NCBI GenBank assembly: GCA_034620365.1
Contig: JAQGEQ010000357.1
Span: 124,001-188,000, forward strand
Reading direction: 5' to 3'
Source: Pegea sp. RAD2-039
Taxonomy: Eukaryota > Chordata > Thaliacea > Salpida > Salpidae
Length of the DNA: 64,000 nt
Shown here: positions 22,141-34,205 of the stretch, one piece after another
Layout: each line of letters begins with the position of its first letter
Numbering within the stretch: position 1 is the first letter of the stretch
Notes under the pieces: model-generated
What the model saw: the letters and a program-made list of their open reading frames with translations, nothing else
Database searches by the model: none
Told to the model about the DNA's origin: nothing
Program-made: the position numbers and the translations under genes

Positions 22141-23009
22141 CAATTTTTGGCTTTAAGAGTTTCTTAATAAAAATATTTAAACTTTTCTCTTTTTTACTAA
22201 TCCAACGTAATACGATATATGAATTTTCAAGAGCTTTAACTGTAAGATATTCATGAAAAATTTCTTAATAAAAGTCAGAAGTATTTGAGCTTTTTATTTT
22301 AATTTAAAGAGGATTACATCTGTACTGATACCACAAATGTCTTCTGAAAAGTTGTGGATTTAACAAAAAAGCCTTGATCATCCACTACAAGGGAAGCTAT
22401 CCTTGACTCAGAGACCTAAAATACTGATTTAAAGGATATTCAACTTTAAGATTTGTCAGATGTACGACTATTAGAAGCTGTTTAGAAAAATGCTCAGTTC
22501 TTATTTTTGTTGATAAATTTAAGGTGATATTGAAATCTTTCCTGCTACTAAAACACAAAGAAACTAGAAACAATAACTTTTGGACAAGGCCTACTTTTTG
22601 AAAATCGCCTGACAATGTTTTTCCTGATTCAAAATTATATCAACAACTCGTAAAAGAACTCTTCTTATCATAGAGGCAAAAAGAAATTTTGTTGGAGTAA
22701 AAGGACATTTAAAAGTTTAACTCACAAATACTGGCTAATGTTACTATTAAGCTCTACATAATCTGAAATCCAACTTTGTGAAAGACCAATTTCACCTATT
22801 TAGAAGTCTCAGTATATATCACTAGTACAAAGTTGATTTGTTTGTAGGTAAAATTTTATTCTATATCTAATTACTCAAAAACATGTAACTAACAAAAAGT
22901 TACAACATTTTCAGCATTTTTATAAACAATTAGTAAATTTGTAGTATAATTGTAATTGAAAAATATAATAACAATAGGTTCAAACAGATTTTAATAAACG
23001 GAAAAATGA
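22141..23009. other. Intergenic region at the 3' side of the glucosidase gene
   Basis: No coding-like frame. TTTATT near 22856 could be the minus-strand polyadenylation signal of the glucosidase gene. Confidence 0.4.
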
Positions 23010-26000
23010 TTAACTAAGTTCAATTAGCCAATTAGAAGCCATATTTACAGCTGGTTTACGAATTGTTACCGTTCTTGTACTTGATTCATATTCAAAACCT
23101 AACATTGTCTTCTCACCACCTACAAAACAATAAACCAGTCAGCAACCAATCAGAAAACATCACAACAAACCATCTGATTTAATAGTGACAAGTTTTGGTT
23201 CATCTGTTCCCATAACAACCACTCTTTCCAACCACGACCTTGTTGGCCACGCGTCTTTTGGCGTCAGAAGCCTAAACAACAAAATGGTCGATTTTATTTC
23301 ATCCCCACATTTTGCTAATAACTCACTGAGATGTCAAAATGGAATTTTTGAAGCTAAATTGGATTCGATTGAAGCTTCCAGACTGATACTCATACGAACG
23401 ACCATCATCCATATAGAGGTCTCCCGAAGACTCATTCTGACGTCATAAACAAGATCAGCAAATAGAAAAGAAGAGTAAATGATGAACCTTGTGATCAAGA
23501 GCAACAAAGAGTGTGTAAGGATCATGTATCATTAGTGATGAAGAGCGACGAATGCGCATCTTTCGCGGGAGCACCGATCCGCCGCGTTGTAAAACAGCGA
23601 TCTGCCAAAAAACGAGTCAGTCACGTGACCAGTGAAACGAGTCACTTGCCTTCTCGAGTGGTGTTGCCATGGTGATGGTTTGAGGGCTGGTGAAATGGCG
23701 TCTAGTGTAGACATCGAACCATCCTTGGTTGCCTAGAAACAAACAAGTTTGCTTGGCGACCAGTTACAAGCGGTGGTTACCTGGTAGATAGACTTGAGAG
23801 GTGATAACATTAGGTGAAGTCACTGGATGCACCAGAAGCGCTGAACCAACCATGAAGCTGTCATCTTTCGCGAACAAGCTCGCGTCTGAGGGGAACTCGT
23901 ACCAAAGAGGGCGCATTGGGGGTTCCCCTGTTTTGTGAGCATGATAGAAGAGAGTGTACCTGAAATATTTGATAAGTTGGGAGTGGATGGAATTGGCGGG
24001 AAAACTGACCAATAAGGAAGTAGCTCGTAGCGTTGACGGACAGCTTCACGCATCACTGATTTGTGTTTGTCATCATATAAGAAAGGTTCACGTCGGGCGG
24101 TATCAATATGAGCATGTGATCGAACAAAAGGTTGATAGAAAGCCGCTTGGTACCAACGGGTTAGTAGTTCAGCATCAGGATTTCCGAAGAAACCTCCAAT
24201 ATCAGCTGGAGATGAAAGAACAACATCAAATCGAGATGATTGGGGCGAAAAAAGAGTCCCAACCTCCACAATGAGCGATTCCAGATAAGCTGATTGTGAG
24301 TAGCATAGGGATGGTGGCAGCGAGATGGGACCATTTAGCTGTGTTGTCCCCGGTCCAAATAGCTCCTGTGGGACAAATGGGGTCACTAAAAGTCAAGTTA
24401 AGGACAGAAGAGAACCATATTTTTGGGTTCCAACAAAGAAAGCGCGCGATAACACGAAAGGTCTCTCATTGCCACTGGATCGCGATAAAAGTCCTTTGAA
24501 GGTTGACATTTGCTGCAAGTAGCGAGAAGTGATGACGTCATGAACACATGGACCAATTGTCTTTTACCATCAGTGACCCGTACATGTTATGGACGTTTCG
24601 GTGCTCCCAACCATGTCCATGTTTTGCGTCCTTGTTCATTGTTATTTCTGGTCCGTTAAAAACACTCGGTTCGTTCATATCATTCCACGTGAACAGGTGA
24701 CGCGTAGATCCCTCATACAGCGCCGTCGAGAACTGCGATGCCCACCATTCCCTATCAAGTGTTTAAGTTAGAACCAATCAGAAGGAAGATGTGGACCAGA
24801 ACCTGACAGACGGTAGAGTAAAGTCGAGATAGGATGAGTCCCCGGACCAGCACCAGCCCTTGAACTGCTGGTCGTTACTGTCTTTGACGAAATAATTGTT
24901 TTGTTTCGCTGCACTGAAATACAAACCTTTAATTGTGGTCACTAGCGGGCGCTAGAGAGAACCTGTAAATGTGGTAGTTGGAGTCGACCTTTATATGCGG
25001 GTCGATAATTGTGACCATTTTACGGCCTTTAGCGGCCACGGCCTCTTGCATTTTAATCGGAGTTGGAAATTTAGCTGTGTCCCATGTAAAGTATCTATAA
25101 CCACATCAGTTGTGGGACAGTGGTCATCAAATCATTTTGTGACCAACCTTTTACCATTTGTATGTTCAATATCTAACCATAAACAATCATATGGAATTTC
25201 ACTATCATCAAAACCCGCGTCCACTTGTTCCACATCTTGTTCGTCTTTATAGTTCCATCTGGACTGATGGTATGCAGTGGACCACTCTGGTGGCATGTAG
25301 CTGGTCCCGGTCAGAGTTGTGTATTGACGCATGACATCTTTAGGTTGTGGACCAGTCATCACAAACACGTCAATCAGACCACTTTCTGACATCCAGTGAA
25401 CATCTACCCGCTACCATATCACGTTGGTAACCATAGCAACCACTTGATGGCGGGACTTACCTCAGGACTCTCATCGCTATTGGCAAAGAAACCAAAGAGA
25501 CCTCCAGAGCTGCCACTCGCGTGCTTCTGAACATCAACCCAAGTTTCAGCTGAGTTCAACCACAGCAGTCCCACGGTCCGTTTTGTGCTACAGACGTGGT
25601 TGTGAATGAAGAGTTAGAGGTCTGAAATTGCTTACTTGTGGGCAATAATCAGAGGAATGGAACCATACAATGCAGCCCTGCTGTCTAGTTCATATTCAAA
25701 AACGTCCAAATTGTAAAGACGATATGGTTCTGAGCCAGAAGTGTCCTTCAAAGACATCTGGTCCGCATGTTCAGGGACTCCGTACACGTCAGTGAAATTG
25801 AAAAAGCAAGTGTCCATACCAATGGACTCAGGGCCTAAAGTGTTAAGATGGTCAAATTAAAGCGTGGGTCGTTTCGTGACCACCTCGTGGCTTTTTATCT
25901 GTAAAAGTTTTGAAAGTCTCTTCCCACATTCCAGGTTCTTCTTCTTCCTCTTCTTCTTTTTCAGCTTCTTTCGCTTCTTCACTCTGCTGAAGATCACAAC

Positions 26001-26900
26001 ATAAAATATACTCGTAAAAATTCAGCTGCAAACCTCTTCATCTGATCCTGTCTCTTCCCTATTCAAAGATAAATTAATAAGATCTTTGAGTGAAGTTTAG
26101 GGTCTTACTTGTTGGGTTCAGATTTTTTTCGTAAATGTTCAATCTTTAATTGGCTCTTTGAGTTTAGACTAATGATTGGTTCATCTTCATCTAACACATC
26201 AATCCGTAGAGGATGACAATTGATCTTGACTTTAATGTTTGGTTGATCTTTTAATGTTAGAGTTATTATTTCTGATGATTTTACTGATTCAATATTAAAC
26301 CTAAAAATGATTCTATAAATTTTATGATTATTTTGTCTCAAAAATACTTTTGAAATTTTAATTCTTCAATTGTGTCAGGAACATCAAATCTTGGTAGTAT
26401 AGGTGATGCTTCATTTATTCGAATTCTAACAGATCCATCTTTTAAAGGCCATATTTCCATATTAAAGGGATGGCCATTATCTATGTTGGTGAGTTCTAAC
26501 ATTACTTTGCCATTATTATCAGTTTTTAGTGATTCAAAGTCAGCAACATATGGTGAAGTCTCTGGGCTATAGGCTCGTTGACGCCTAAAAAATATTAAAC
26601 CATTTTGTAGGATGCTTAGAAATATTTTGAAAAAAATAGACTTTGATAGATTTGTTAAACTATTATTGTCTGATAATTTATTATAATTTTATAACTGCTA
26701 CATAATTTATAGTACGAAAAAAGAAAATATTAAATTATCAATTTATATTTTAGTATTATTTGATGAATAATAATTTTAAAAAAAGTTGTCTCAAAGTTTT
26801 ACTTGCAAAAAGAGCTTTGGTCACACTTCTTAAAATTCCCAGCATCAAAACCTAAAGTCAGATTTAATGAAAATAACAATAAAAATAAATAGTAAACCAT
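23010..26900 (-). CDS. GANAB: Neutral alpha-glucosidase AB, glucosidase II alpha subunit (GH31)
   Basis: Twenty phase-consistent exons on the minus strand: 26803-26900, 26348-26584, 26109-26300, 26034-26058, 25884-25986, 25636-25834, 25461-25587, 25148-25410, 24963-25094, 24803-24913, 24568-24751, 24416-24512, 24264-24365, 24010-24205, 23781-23959, 23650-23732, 23488-23601, 23327-23436, 23171-23271, 23010-23119. They give 920 residues (human about 944). Residues 1-17 are a signal peptide; the family acts in the ER, trimming glucose from N-glycans with a beta subunit. [11 protein letters not shown] after the signal matches the family N-terminus. An acidic linker (exons 4-5) precedes the catalytic domain. 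The GH31 nucleophile motif WNDMNE is present (D520), as is the acid/base motif TGDN (D596), and HCGADIGGFF and RSHAHID fit the active site. The C-terminus ends near [11 protein letters not shown]. Most introns are 47-58 bp; intron 1 is 218 bp. Intron 16 (23602-23649) starts with GCAAGT, a GC-AG intron. Confidence 0.97.
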
Positions 26901-28094
26901 CTTTGTCTAAAAATCTCTGCAAAAAATTAAAGAAATTTCAGTTATAAATTACTAATTATAAAATAAGATTTGATAATTTTGAATATCTAACAAATTGTGA
27001 ATACAATTTGAAAAAATAAACATAATAAAAAATAACTTTTATAAAGATCAATTATTAAATCAAAAACTATGAGTTGTAATTTAAAACATTTTTGGTGATA
27101 ATAATTAACTTTTCTCTTAAATTAAACTAATTTAGAAAAAAGTAATAATTTAATTTATTTTTAAGTTTTTTATTTTTTAAATTATTTTTAAGATAAATTT
27201 GTTTGTTTGCTAAATCAAATTTTAAATTGAATTATTTCAGATATAGAACATTATGTTAAAAAGAATAAGAGAAAATAACAATAAGAAAGATTCACTAACA
27301 AGAATATTAAATCTTTCTCCACGTAAATTGATGATAATCTACGTCAACATAAACTATAAAACGTTTTGACACAGCATTGTACAAACATTTAAAATAAAAG
27401 CCAAAAACGTAAAATAAATATTAAATTGTTAAAAAAATTATACTTTTAAAATCTATTTAAATAAATTTTTTTTATTTTTTAAGTGTAAATTTTTGTGAAT
27501 ATTTCAACTTTATTTCTGTAATAGTTGTCCTAAATCGTCCAAAAATTCTGATTCATCTTTTCTATAACAACTCACTCAAACTTATTTAATTAGGGTTCAT
27601 TATTCTAAGATCTTCCAGTGATCATCTGTTGTCCTGTCTTTATTAGTAACTGTGTTAATCAGCAAATCATAAAACTACTTGTTTTAATTTAGATTTAAAT
27701 AATTTATAACATTAATAAGATGAGCCGCTATCACAAATTTTAATTTTTCTGTAATTTTGCAGCACTCATATTCTTACACTTAAGCTTCTAATTTGGTTTA
27801 AATGAGTTTTCGACTTTAGATTTGTTGTATAAGAGATGCTTTCCATTTAATAAACATAAAATCTGAGGTGAAGTTACAATAAAAATTTTGTAGGAAATAG
27901 TTTCTAGTGGAAGAAACCATAAATAGAATTAGTCAAAACTTCGATGCAATTTTCATAAAAAGATTCTTTATAAATAGATCGTTTAACATTCAGTTAAAAA
28001 AGAATAGATGCTTATCATGATTTGAAGTGGACCCACCATATAAATTATTTTTTCAGAAATTGATTCATCTTTTTTATTACAAGTTTTCAAGTTT
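26901..28094. other. Intergenic AT-rich region upstream of the glucosidase gene
   Basis: No gene recognised. On the minus strand an acceptor-like ATTTTTAG lies 7 bases before the glucosidase ATG, so the 5' end may be trans-spliced or carry a 5'UTR intron here. Confidence 0.45.
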
Positions 28095-28262
28095 ATTTAT
28101 TATTTATTAAAATAAATGCAAAGGAGGTTCCCTTAAGAGAGCACCTCCCGCTAACATACATTCTCACAAATATCATCTATTAAGTTAAAAAATAGAGAGC
28201 AAATGATGTAACACATGATATTTCGGTAGTCCTCAACGCATATAACAGTGAACATTTGCATA
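28095..28262 (-). mobile_element. LINE-like 3' tail, inverted copy of 1738-1893
   Basis: Read on the minus strand it shares the CTAACTTAATAGATG-type block, the hairpin with GAGGTGCTC and an AATAAATAAT tail with the copy in PLOD intron 2. It also shares the ACATCATTTGCTCTC and AGTCCTCAA blocks. Confidence 0.65.
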
Positions 28263-28419
28263 GAATTATAGTAATATTAAAAAAAGAGAAAACTTTGCAG
28301 TTTAAAAATGGCAATGTTGGCAATATTATAACGGTTCAACTTCTACTTGAACAACGCGAGTGATTCTAACATGACAATCATTTCTGACAAAATCTTCTAT
28401 GAGCATAAGTATTTGGACA

Positions 28420-28890
28420 CTATTATACTTTTAACCAACAACTAACGTCTCAAATAGAGTATAACTCTTCAGTATGGGGCTCTCAACTTGAAAAAGATAT
28501 TATAAAGCTTGCAACAGTTCAACAATTTTTTTTTACTAAGAAACCATTCCTAAAATGTGGAATACCATTCTCTTCAAACAAAATCGTCTCAATAAGCTTG
28601 TTATTAAATCCTGGCAATACTAACGACCAAAACTCGGAATACTAGTTACAATTATCAATGGTTTTTGCCAACTTAACACTGAACTCTTTAAAGGATGCAA
28701 TCTTTCATATGTCTTCAGAGATTCGTCACTTAAAATTGACCCGTTTATTACTGTTTACAACACCTAGTGAATTAAAGTTTAAGTTAAATTTTCAATTGGG
28801 TAACTACCGTTTGGAACAACACTGCAATGAAATCTATCTATTACAAGTTTTTTTTGGAAAATATTTTATAATTAATATCGTCTGCAAGTA
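28420..28890 (+). pseudogene. Decayed LINE reverse-transcriptase C-terminal fragment
   Basis: In one frame from about 28452 the sequence reads YNSSVWGSQLEKDI...LATVQ.FF, the pattern of the post-RT region of non-LTR retrotransposons (EYNSSVWSPxLKKDIxxIExVQRRF). It is followed by frames broken by stops, including 28658-28891. It lies next to, but in opposite orientation to, the LINE-like tail, so the two need not come from one insertion. Confidence 0.5.
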
Positions 28891-29005
28891 ATATAAAAGG
28901 TTAGTTTACTTTTATCTCTACAGCATTTTTAATTTCTTTTTTATATTAATTTAGGTTAAACTGTGATACATAAAACCTACCTTTCAACTCAAATTGTCTT
29001 GTTTT

Positions 29006-29245
29006 CTATAAATAAATATTTAAATAATAAAAGTGTTCTATAAATAATAATAGCAGTGCAAAAAATAAATAAGTATATAAATAATAAAAGTTTTCTATAT
29101 ATAATGTTAGCCGAACAAAAAATAAATAAATATATAGATAATAAAAATTTACTATAGATAATGTTAGCCGGGCAAAAAATAAATGTATAAATAAATAATA
29201 AAAGCTTTCTACAAATAGTGTTAGCCGGGCAAAAATTAATAGTAA
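29006..29245 (+). repeat. Tandem repeat, four units of about 60 bp
   Basis: Units contain AAATAAATA...TAATAAAAGYTTTCTA...ATAATGTTAGCCGGGCAAAA. The last two units keep GTTAGCCGGGC; the first is more diverged. The minus strand shows a spurious open frame of repeated hydrophobic residues because of the period. Confidence 0.85.
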
Positions 29246-29249
29246 AAAC

Positions 29250-30059
29250 ATTTTGTGACAGTCTTGAAAACTATATTTAATTGGTCAGATTAATTATGAG
29301 ATTACAAGTATTTGAAGCATTAACTTATTCTAGATTTCAAATTTATATTCAAAACTCTTTCAGCCTCTACGCAAGTCTGAATTTTTGATGGTACTGTGAT
29401 TAAGATTAGGTTTGATACTTGCAAATTGTCTGAAAAAGCATAAATCAAGAAGTTGGAATGAATTTGAAGTTTTATTTATTTTATTAATGGGCAATAAAAA
29501 TCAAATAATTCAAGACATAACTTGATGATTAAAACCGCTAAATAAATATCAGAGTTTACATCTTCACCACTCTATAAATTTCGTTGTCGAAGAAATCAAA
29601 ACTTGTTGACCTGTTTATTAGATACAAAGACATTATGCATCGTTTTTTAAGACTTATTTTTTAAAGATTTAATTTTAGCTTTAATCAGTCAATCAGTTGT
29701 AAAAATTTTTCTTCTTTTTTTAATCTATCTCAATTATTTTTATGACAAAATATTTTCAAAATGAAAAAGTACTTTTAGTATGACACTTATATTTGTCTCT
29801 AGCAACCAAACATGCTTCTTCAGAGTAAACCCTTCTCATAAACAATAAATTTGAACCGTTTGGGTCTTTACTATTTGTGTCTTCATATTTATTTATATTT
29901 TTCGGGCAACTTCTAAAATAACTGGAACTAACTTTTTACAACTAGAGTTAACCATGGGTGTTATCAAATCAAGCAAAACAAGTTTAGCAAGATGACAAAT
30001 CGTGAATATAAACAATAAAAACATTAAAAGAATGATAATCTTGGTCATAAAAAGTCTCA
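29250..30059. other. Region before the inverted array
   Basis: No gene recognised. Weak inverse similarity to the window end (about 63850-63920) begins near 29950-30060, so the array arm may start within this stretch. Confidence 0.4.
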
Positions 30060-30429
30060 GATCCATTATTATAAACCAGACAGCTTAAAAGTATAAAATG
30101 ATGAAATTTAAAAATATAAAACTACATTGATTAATGTATAAATTCAACAAAACGAAATATAAAATTTTATACAGAATAAATAATATCTGATAAAAAAACT
30201 TTAAAATATTAGACAGTAATTTAATTGATATGATATTTGATAAAAATCTAATTATAGGAAGAAAAAAGGAATGAAAATAGTTTATTCTAAAAATATTAAC
30301 TCTTTAAATAATCTTTCCATATAATTAAAACTTAAATGATTCAAAATAAATTTCCAATTCTTGATAATTCCCTAAACAAGTATAAAAAAGAAAATGGAAA
30401 TAGATTTATAATTAAAATTAACTTGTCAT

Positions 30430-31610
30430 CATTTATTATAAAGATTTAGTTGGTTCTGACAACATATTTCTACTTTTACTAAATTTCATTTATTCTAAAC
30501 TATGAATAATGTTGAAAAAACAGTCTTATCTAAATAATTAGTTCTAAAACAAAATAATTTTAAGCCAATCAGGTTACAGAGCTTCTCAACACAAACAGAA
30601 AAATGAAGACATAGGATTTGGGTGGGTCACATTATCTATTAGAAGCTAAGTTTGTTTGGATTTTTAAAAGTTAGAAAAAGTTTCAAATTAAAAAACGCCT
30701 CCTAATATTTTGTTTTTACTTTCAGCTTTTTGAATTATATTAATTTTTTGTGGTCTGATTAGCCAATCACAGCTAGAAGGTCATTATTTTCCAAACTAAT
30801 TTTATCTAAGTATTGTTTGAATCAACAAGCGAATAAAATAAAGTATTATGAAGTTGAACAAGTTTGAAAATATATTTCCAAAATTAATTTATACAAAATT
30901 TTCAGTTCATTATTGTCAATGCATGTATCATTATATATATTATTATGTTATTTTAAATTTAATAAATAAAAATGAATTCATTTCTAAACGACTTGCCCAT
31001 GGCAAATTCAAAATTAAAGAACTGTTAGGTTAAATAATCTCTAATTGTACATTTAATATATGTAGAAATTGAAGCATTTTAGTTAGAAAAAGAAAGTTTT
31101 AAACAATAAATTATTTGGATAATTTTTGAAAGTAAAATATGGACAAAAAATAAGATACATTTATAAGCAAAAACATCAACTAGATCTCAACAATCAACTT
31201 TTTTAAAAGTAATAAAAAACAGATATTTTTAAAAAACATTTCTTGAGATATAGTGAATGCATCACAAACACATAATATCTGTATTAGTTGAAGCATCAAT
31301 TTAGAGGAACAAATAGATAGCACAATTAGAGTATAAAGAAATTAGAAATCAGCTGACAAAATAATCCAAGCAGTAATCAAATTTTTTTGTAAGAAATAAA
31401 AAAATTGCTCAAAATATATTCTAAACTATTTTTTCAAACTCTTCACCTAACTAAACTGTCTAAACTTATTTAATATCTAAATTTAATTAATTTAATATTG
31501 CCTCAACACTTTTACTTAAGATTTAATTTTTCATTTTTAAAGTAAAAGTTTCCTGATTAAACAGAAAAAAATTGATCACCTTAAATAAATTTAAATATTG
31601 GTTATTAAAC
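30430..31610 (-). mobile_element. Degenerate LTR flanking U1 at the left edge
   Basis: On the minus strand it begins with GTTTAATAAC at 31610 and follows the LTR consensus for about 570 bp. It then passes into diverged sequence and picks up a later LTR piece near 30430-30540 (TTATCTAAATAATTAG). It is the mirror of 62626-63560. Confidence 0.6.
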
Positions 31611-31719
31611 TCAACCTACTATATTAAAGATAAACTTATTTTATTAGTTGCCAACCCTTTTTAATCTATCACCATACTTGTAATGTACTTCTACTAGTGG
31701 TAGCCAGATATGGGTTTTA

Positions 31720-31836
31720 GTTGACAGTGACTGCTGCAGGTATATCACTAGTTTTGCATTCCACCGTGAATGGTAAAGCTTCATTAATGGAATGTAATAG
31801 TGACTGGGTGATGTATTTCTTCATATGTTCAATATC
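31720..31836 (-). pseudogene. RNase H fragment, U1
   Basis: 39 sense codons containing LPFTVEC and SDI.AAVTVN, the start of the retroelement RNase H domain (family pattern LPFxVExDASDxAIxAxLNQ). The usual catalytic aspartate position reads KTSD rather than DASD. It shares diagnostic bases (TTTTGCATTCC on the plus strand) with U7 only. Confidence 0.6.
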
Positions 31837-31940
31837 CTGAATCTATCTTCTCTTCATAGGTAATTGGTTTTAAATCGCATAAACTTGTTTGTAAAGTTAC
31901 AAATATGAAGGTTCTAGGTGACAGACAGCTTTGTATTCGT

Positions 31941-32365
31941 TTAGTATTTCTTTAAAAGTATGATGTTAACTCTACAAAATTTATTTATTTGACCAACATT
32001 AGACGGTTGAGCCATTTCCACATAAAATTTGCTTCCAAGTTTAAGATTCTTCAAAATCTGAGCAATTATTCGATATTTAAAGCTGTTCGAGGATCCGGTA
32101 TCTAAAACTGCCTTTAAAACCTTACTCTCCATAGAAATCTGCACCATGGAATATTTGAATATCTTGGAAAGTGAAGTAAGTCCCAGTACTTTACACATAT
32201 ACTGCAGGTAAATTTCTTTGTCTGGCTGACCTTTTCTTCGAAGACCCTTCACAAAGAAATCATGCTTTCTATAATATAACATACAGGCTATAATGTTTCC
32301 TTTGTCTACATTTCAAAGGCGTATTTGTTCCGACTCGACATTAAAGAAATGAGATGCTACATCCA
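31941..32365 (-). pseudogene. Retroelement aspartic protease remnant, U1
   Basis: Frame 31941-32282 contains VLDTGSSNSF, the D-S/T-G active-site turn of retropepsins, followed by KYRIIAQILKNLKLGSKF. The segment before it looks like the end of a gag-type region, but no zinc knuckle is visible. No reverse transcriptase lies between this and the RNase H fragment 104 bases away. Confidence 0.65.
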
Positions 32366-33099
32366 TATTTTGTCATTTCTTTGTTTGCCAGATTCTAAAA
32401 AGGATTATTCTATAACAAAACTAACAACAGTAATTTAAGATAGACAATATAACTGTAGACTAGACAAAGAACCCTATAAAGAATTAAATTCGTATTTAGC
32501 AACCTTATAATCAGATTTACGCATTTGGTAAAATAATATTCTGTAATACAGTTTAAATATACCAGAATGATAAAGGCCATTTTTTTCATTATTTTGCTTT
32601 AAATAACCTTGAAAACATATCATAAGTTTAACCTATTTAATATTGTCTTAAGATTTATGCTTTTGATTTAAATTTTATTTGTAGAGTATACGTTTCAATT
32701 AATGGATTACAATAAACTGACCACATTTAAAGAAAATTAGGCAATAATACTAAGAGTCAACTGTTTATAATTGAGAGCTTATAACTCTCTTTGATTTGAT
32801 TGAATTTCCTAACAAACTATTTAATTCTATGCTGAGAGAATGTATCAAAGAACTAAATTGCTTTTATCTTTGTTACTAACACAAAAGATTAATGACTTTT
32901 GAATTGAGCTATAAATCTTAGTATTGTAGATTTTTGTTAAATTTTGGGAAGAGGTTTTGTTTAAATCAACAATTATTTAATGGAACAATTTATTAACCGT
33001 CGGTTTTGAACATTTCATTTATTAAATCAATTGACACGTTGCCAGTCTGAGAGATATATGTTCATCCTAATTTTTGTCTAATTTTGTATTTGAAGAATA

Positions 33100-33645
33100 A
33101 AGCACACTATTTTGGAAAAACTCGGTCAGTCTGACTTCCCTAAGGAGTATTCCTGGAGATTGAACGAACGTTTTTATGGTGGCTTTACTGGTTTAAATAA
33201 AGCTGAAACCGCCAAGAAGCTTGGAGATGAACAAGTAACTCTACTATTTTTATTTCTGTGATCTAATTATATTTTTAGGTTCATATATGGCGTCGTAACT
33301 ATAATGTTCCCGATCCAGTCATGGATGAATCTAATCCCTATTATCAAGTGATTCACAAGGACCAGAAATTCAAGGATGTCCCTAAAGAATCTATATCATG
33401 AGAGCTTAGAGCTCGCTATCAAACGCACTTTGCCTTTTTGGGAAATCAAAACTGTTTCAATTATTTACCCAGCAAGCAATTTATAATTATCCCACAAGGA
33501 AACAGTTTAAGAGGAATCGCAAAACATCTTGACGGTTAGTTTGAAGTGGAAGCTGAATGAGGAATTTAACAACTTATTTAGCAATTTGTGATGAAATGGT
33601 ATTGTGCACTATTGAAGAAATGAAGCAAACAATTAAACGAGAAGT
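33100..33645 (+). pseudogene. Captured phosphoglycerate mutase (dPGM) fragment, U1
   Basis: Reads [36 protein letters not shown], then a 44-bp GT-AG intron (33235-33278), then VHIWRRNYNVP, LPFW and, after a frameshift, GNSLRGIAKHLDG. These match the middle of cofactor-dependent phosphoglycerate mutase ([30 protein letters not shown]). The catalytic His before GNSLRG is Gln, and the N-terminal catalytic His region is absent. It lies antisense to the protease frame of the same unit. Confidence 0.85.
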
Positions 33646-33672
33646 AATCATTTCTTTTTAACTATTCTTTAT

Positions 33673-34170
33673 TTAATTTTCTCTTTTTATATTCGATTTA
33701 AATTTTTTACAAAAATCAAACTTTTCAAATTTAGAAAAAAAAGTATTCGTAGAATGTTTCCTATAATAGGCATTTGTCATTTCAGTTAACAAAGTCTTGT
33801 TTTCTTTTTCGAGCCGTTGTTTCCTCCTAAAGTGAATAAGAATTTCATCATCTGTATAATGTTTGATTGGATCATCTAACTTTTTATTTTTTTCTAATAC
33901 ATCTTTTCGAAATGTGATTACATCTTTTCGAATTGTAATTACTTTTTTTTGAATTGTAATTACATCTTTTTCACTTGCAATTTCATCTTCTTCATATTCT
34001 ATATCCTTTAGCTTATTCATTTGATAGTCTTGAACCATTTGACTGACAACCGTGATAAACACGTATATCAAAAATTCATAGAAAAAATGTTCAGAAAAAA
34101 AATCCCTGGTTACCAAAAATATTAAGGCTATATGAAATACAACCCGCGCCAGAAAATATATCAAATTCAT
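33673..34170 (-). CDS. Novel 165-residue frame of the repeat unit, U1 copy
   Basis: Intact frame. Residues about 5-21 and 30-46 are hydrophobic (possible membrane helices). An acidic patch EYEEDE follows. Then come four back-to-back heptads (KDVITIQ, KKVITIR, KDVITFR, KDVLEKN) predicted to form a coiled coil, and a basic C-terminus. It starts about 36 bases into the internal region from the LTR end, the place where a retroelement's first frame would sit, but it has no gag features. No homolog is recognised. Differences between copies are mostly amino-acid changing, so recent selection for function is not evident. Confidence 0.5.
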   Translation of the reverse strand: MNLIYFLARVVFHIALIFLVTRDFFSEHFFYEFLIYVFITVVSQMVQDYQMNKLKDIEYEEDEIASEKDVITIQKKVITIRKDVITFRKDVLEKNKKLDDPIKHYTDDEILIHFRRKQRLEKENKTLLTEMTNAYYRKHSTNTFFSKFEKFDFCKKFKSNIKREN

Positions 34171-34205
34171 AGTTTTTAATCTTATAATAAAATTTAAAAT
34201 AATAC

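Noticed and set aside
24325..24522. Plus-strand frames over the glucosidase gene (23954-24771)
   Set aside because: They are shadows of GANAB exons on the other strand.
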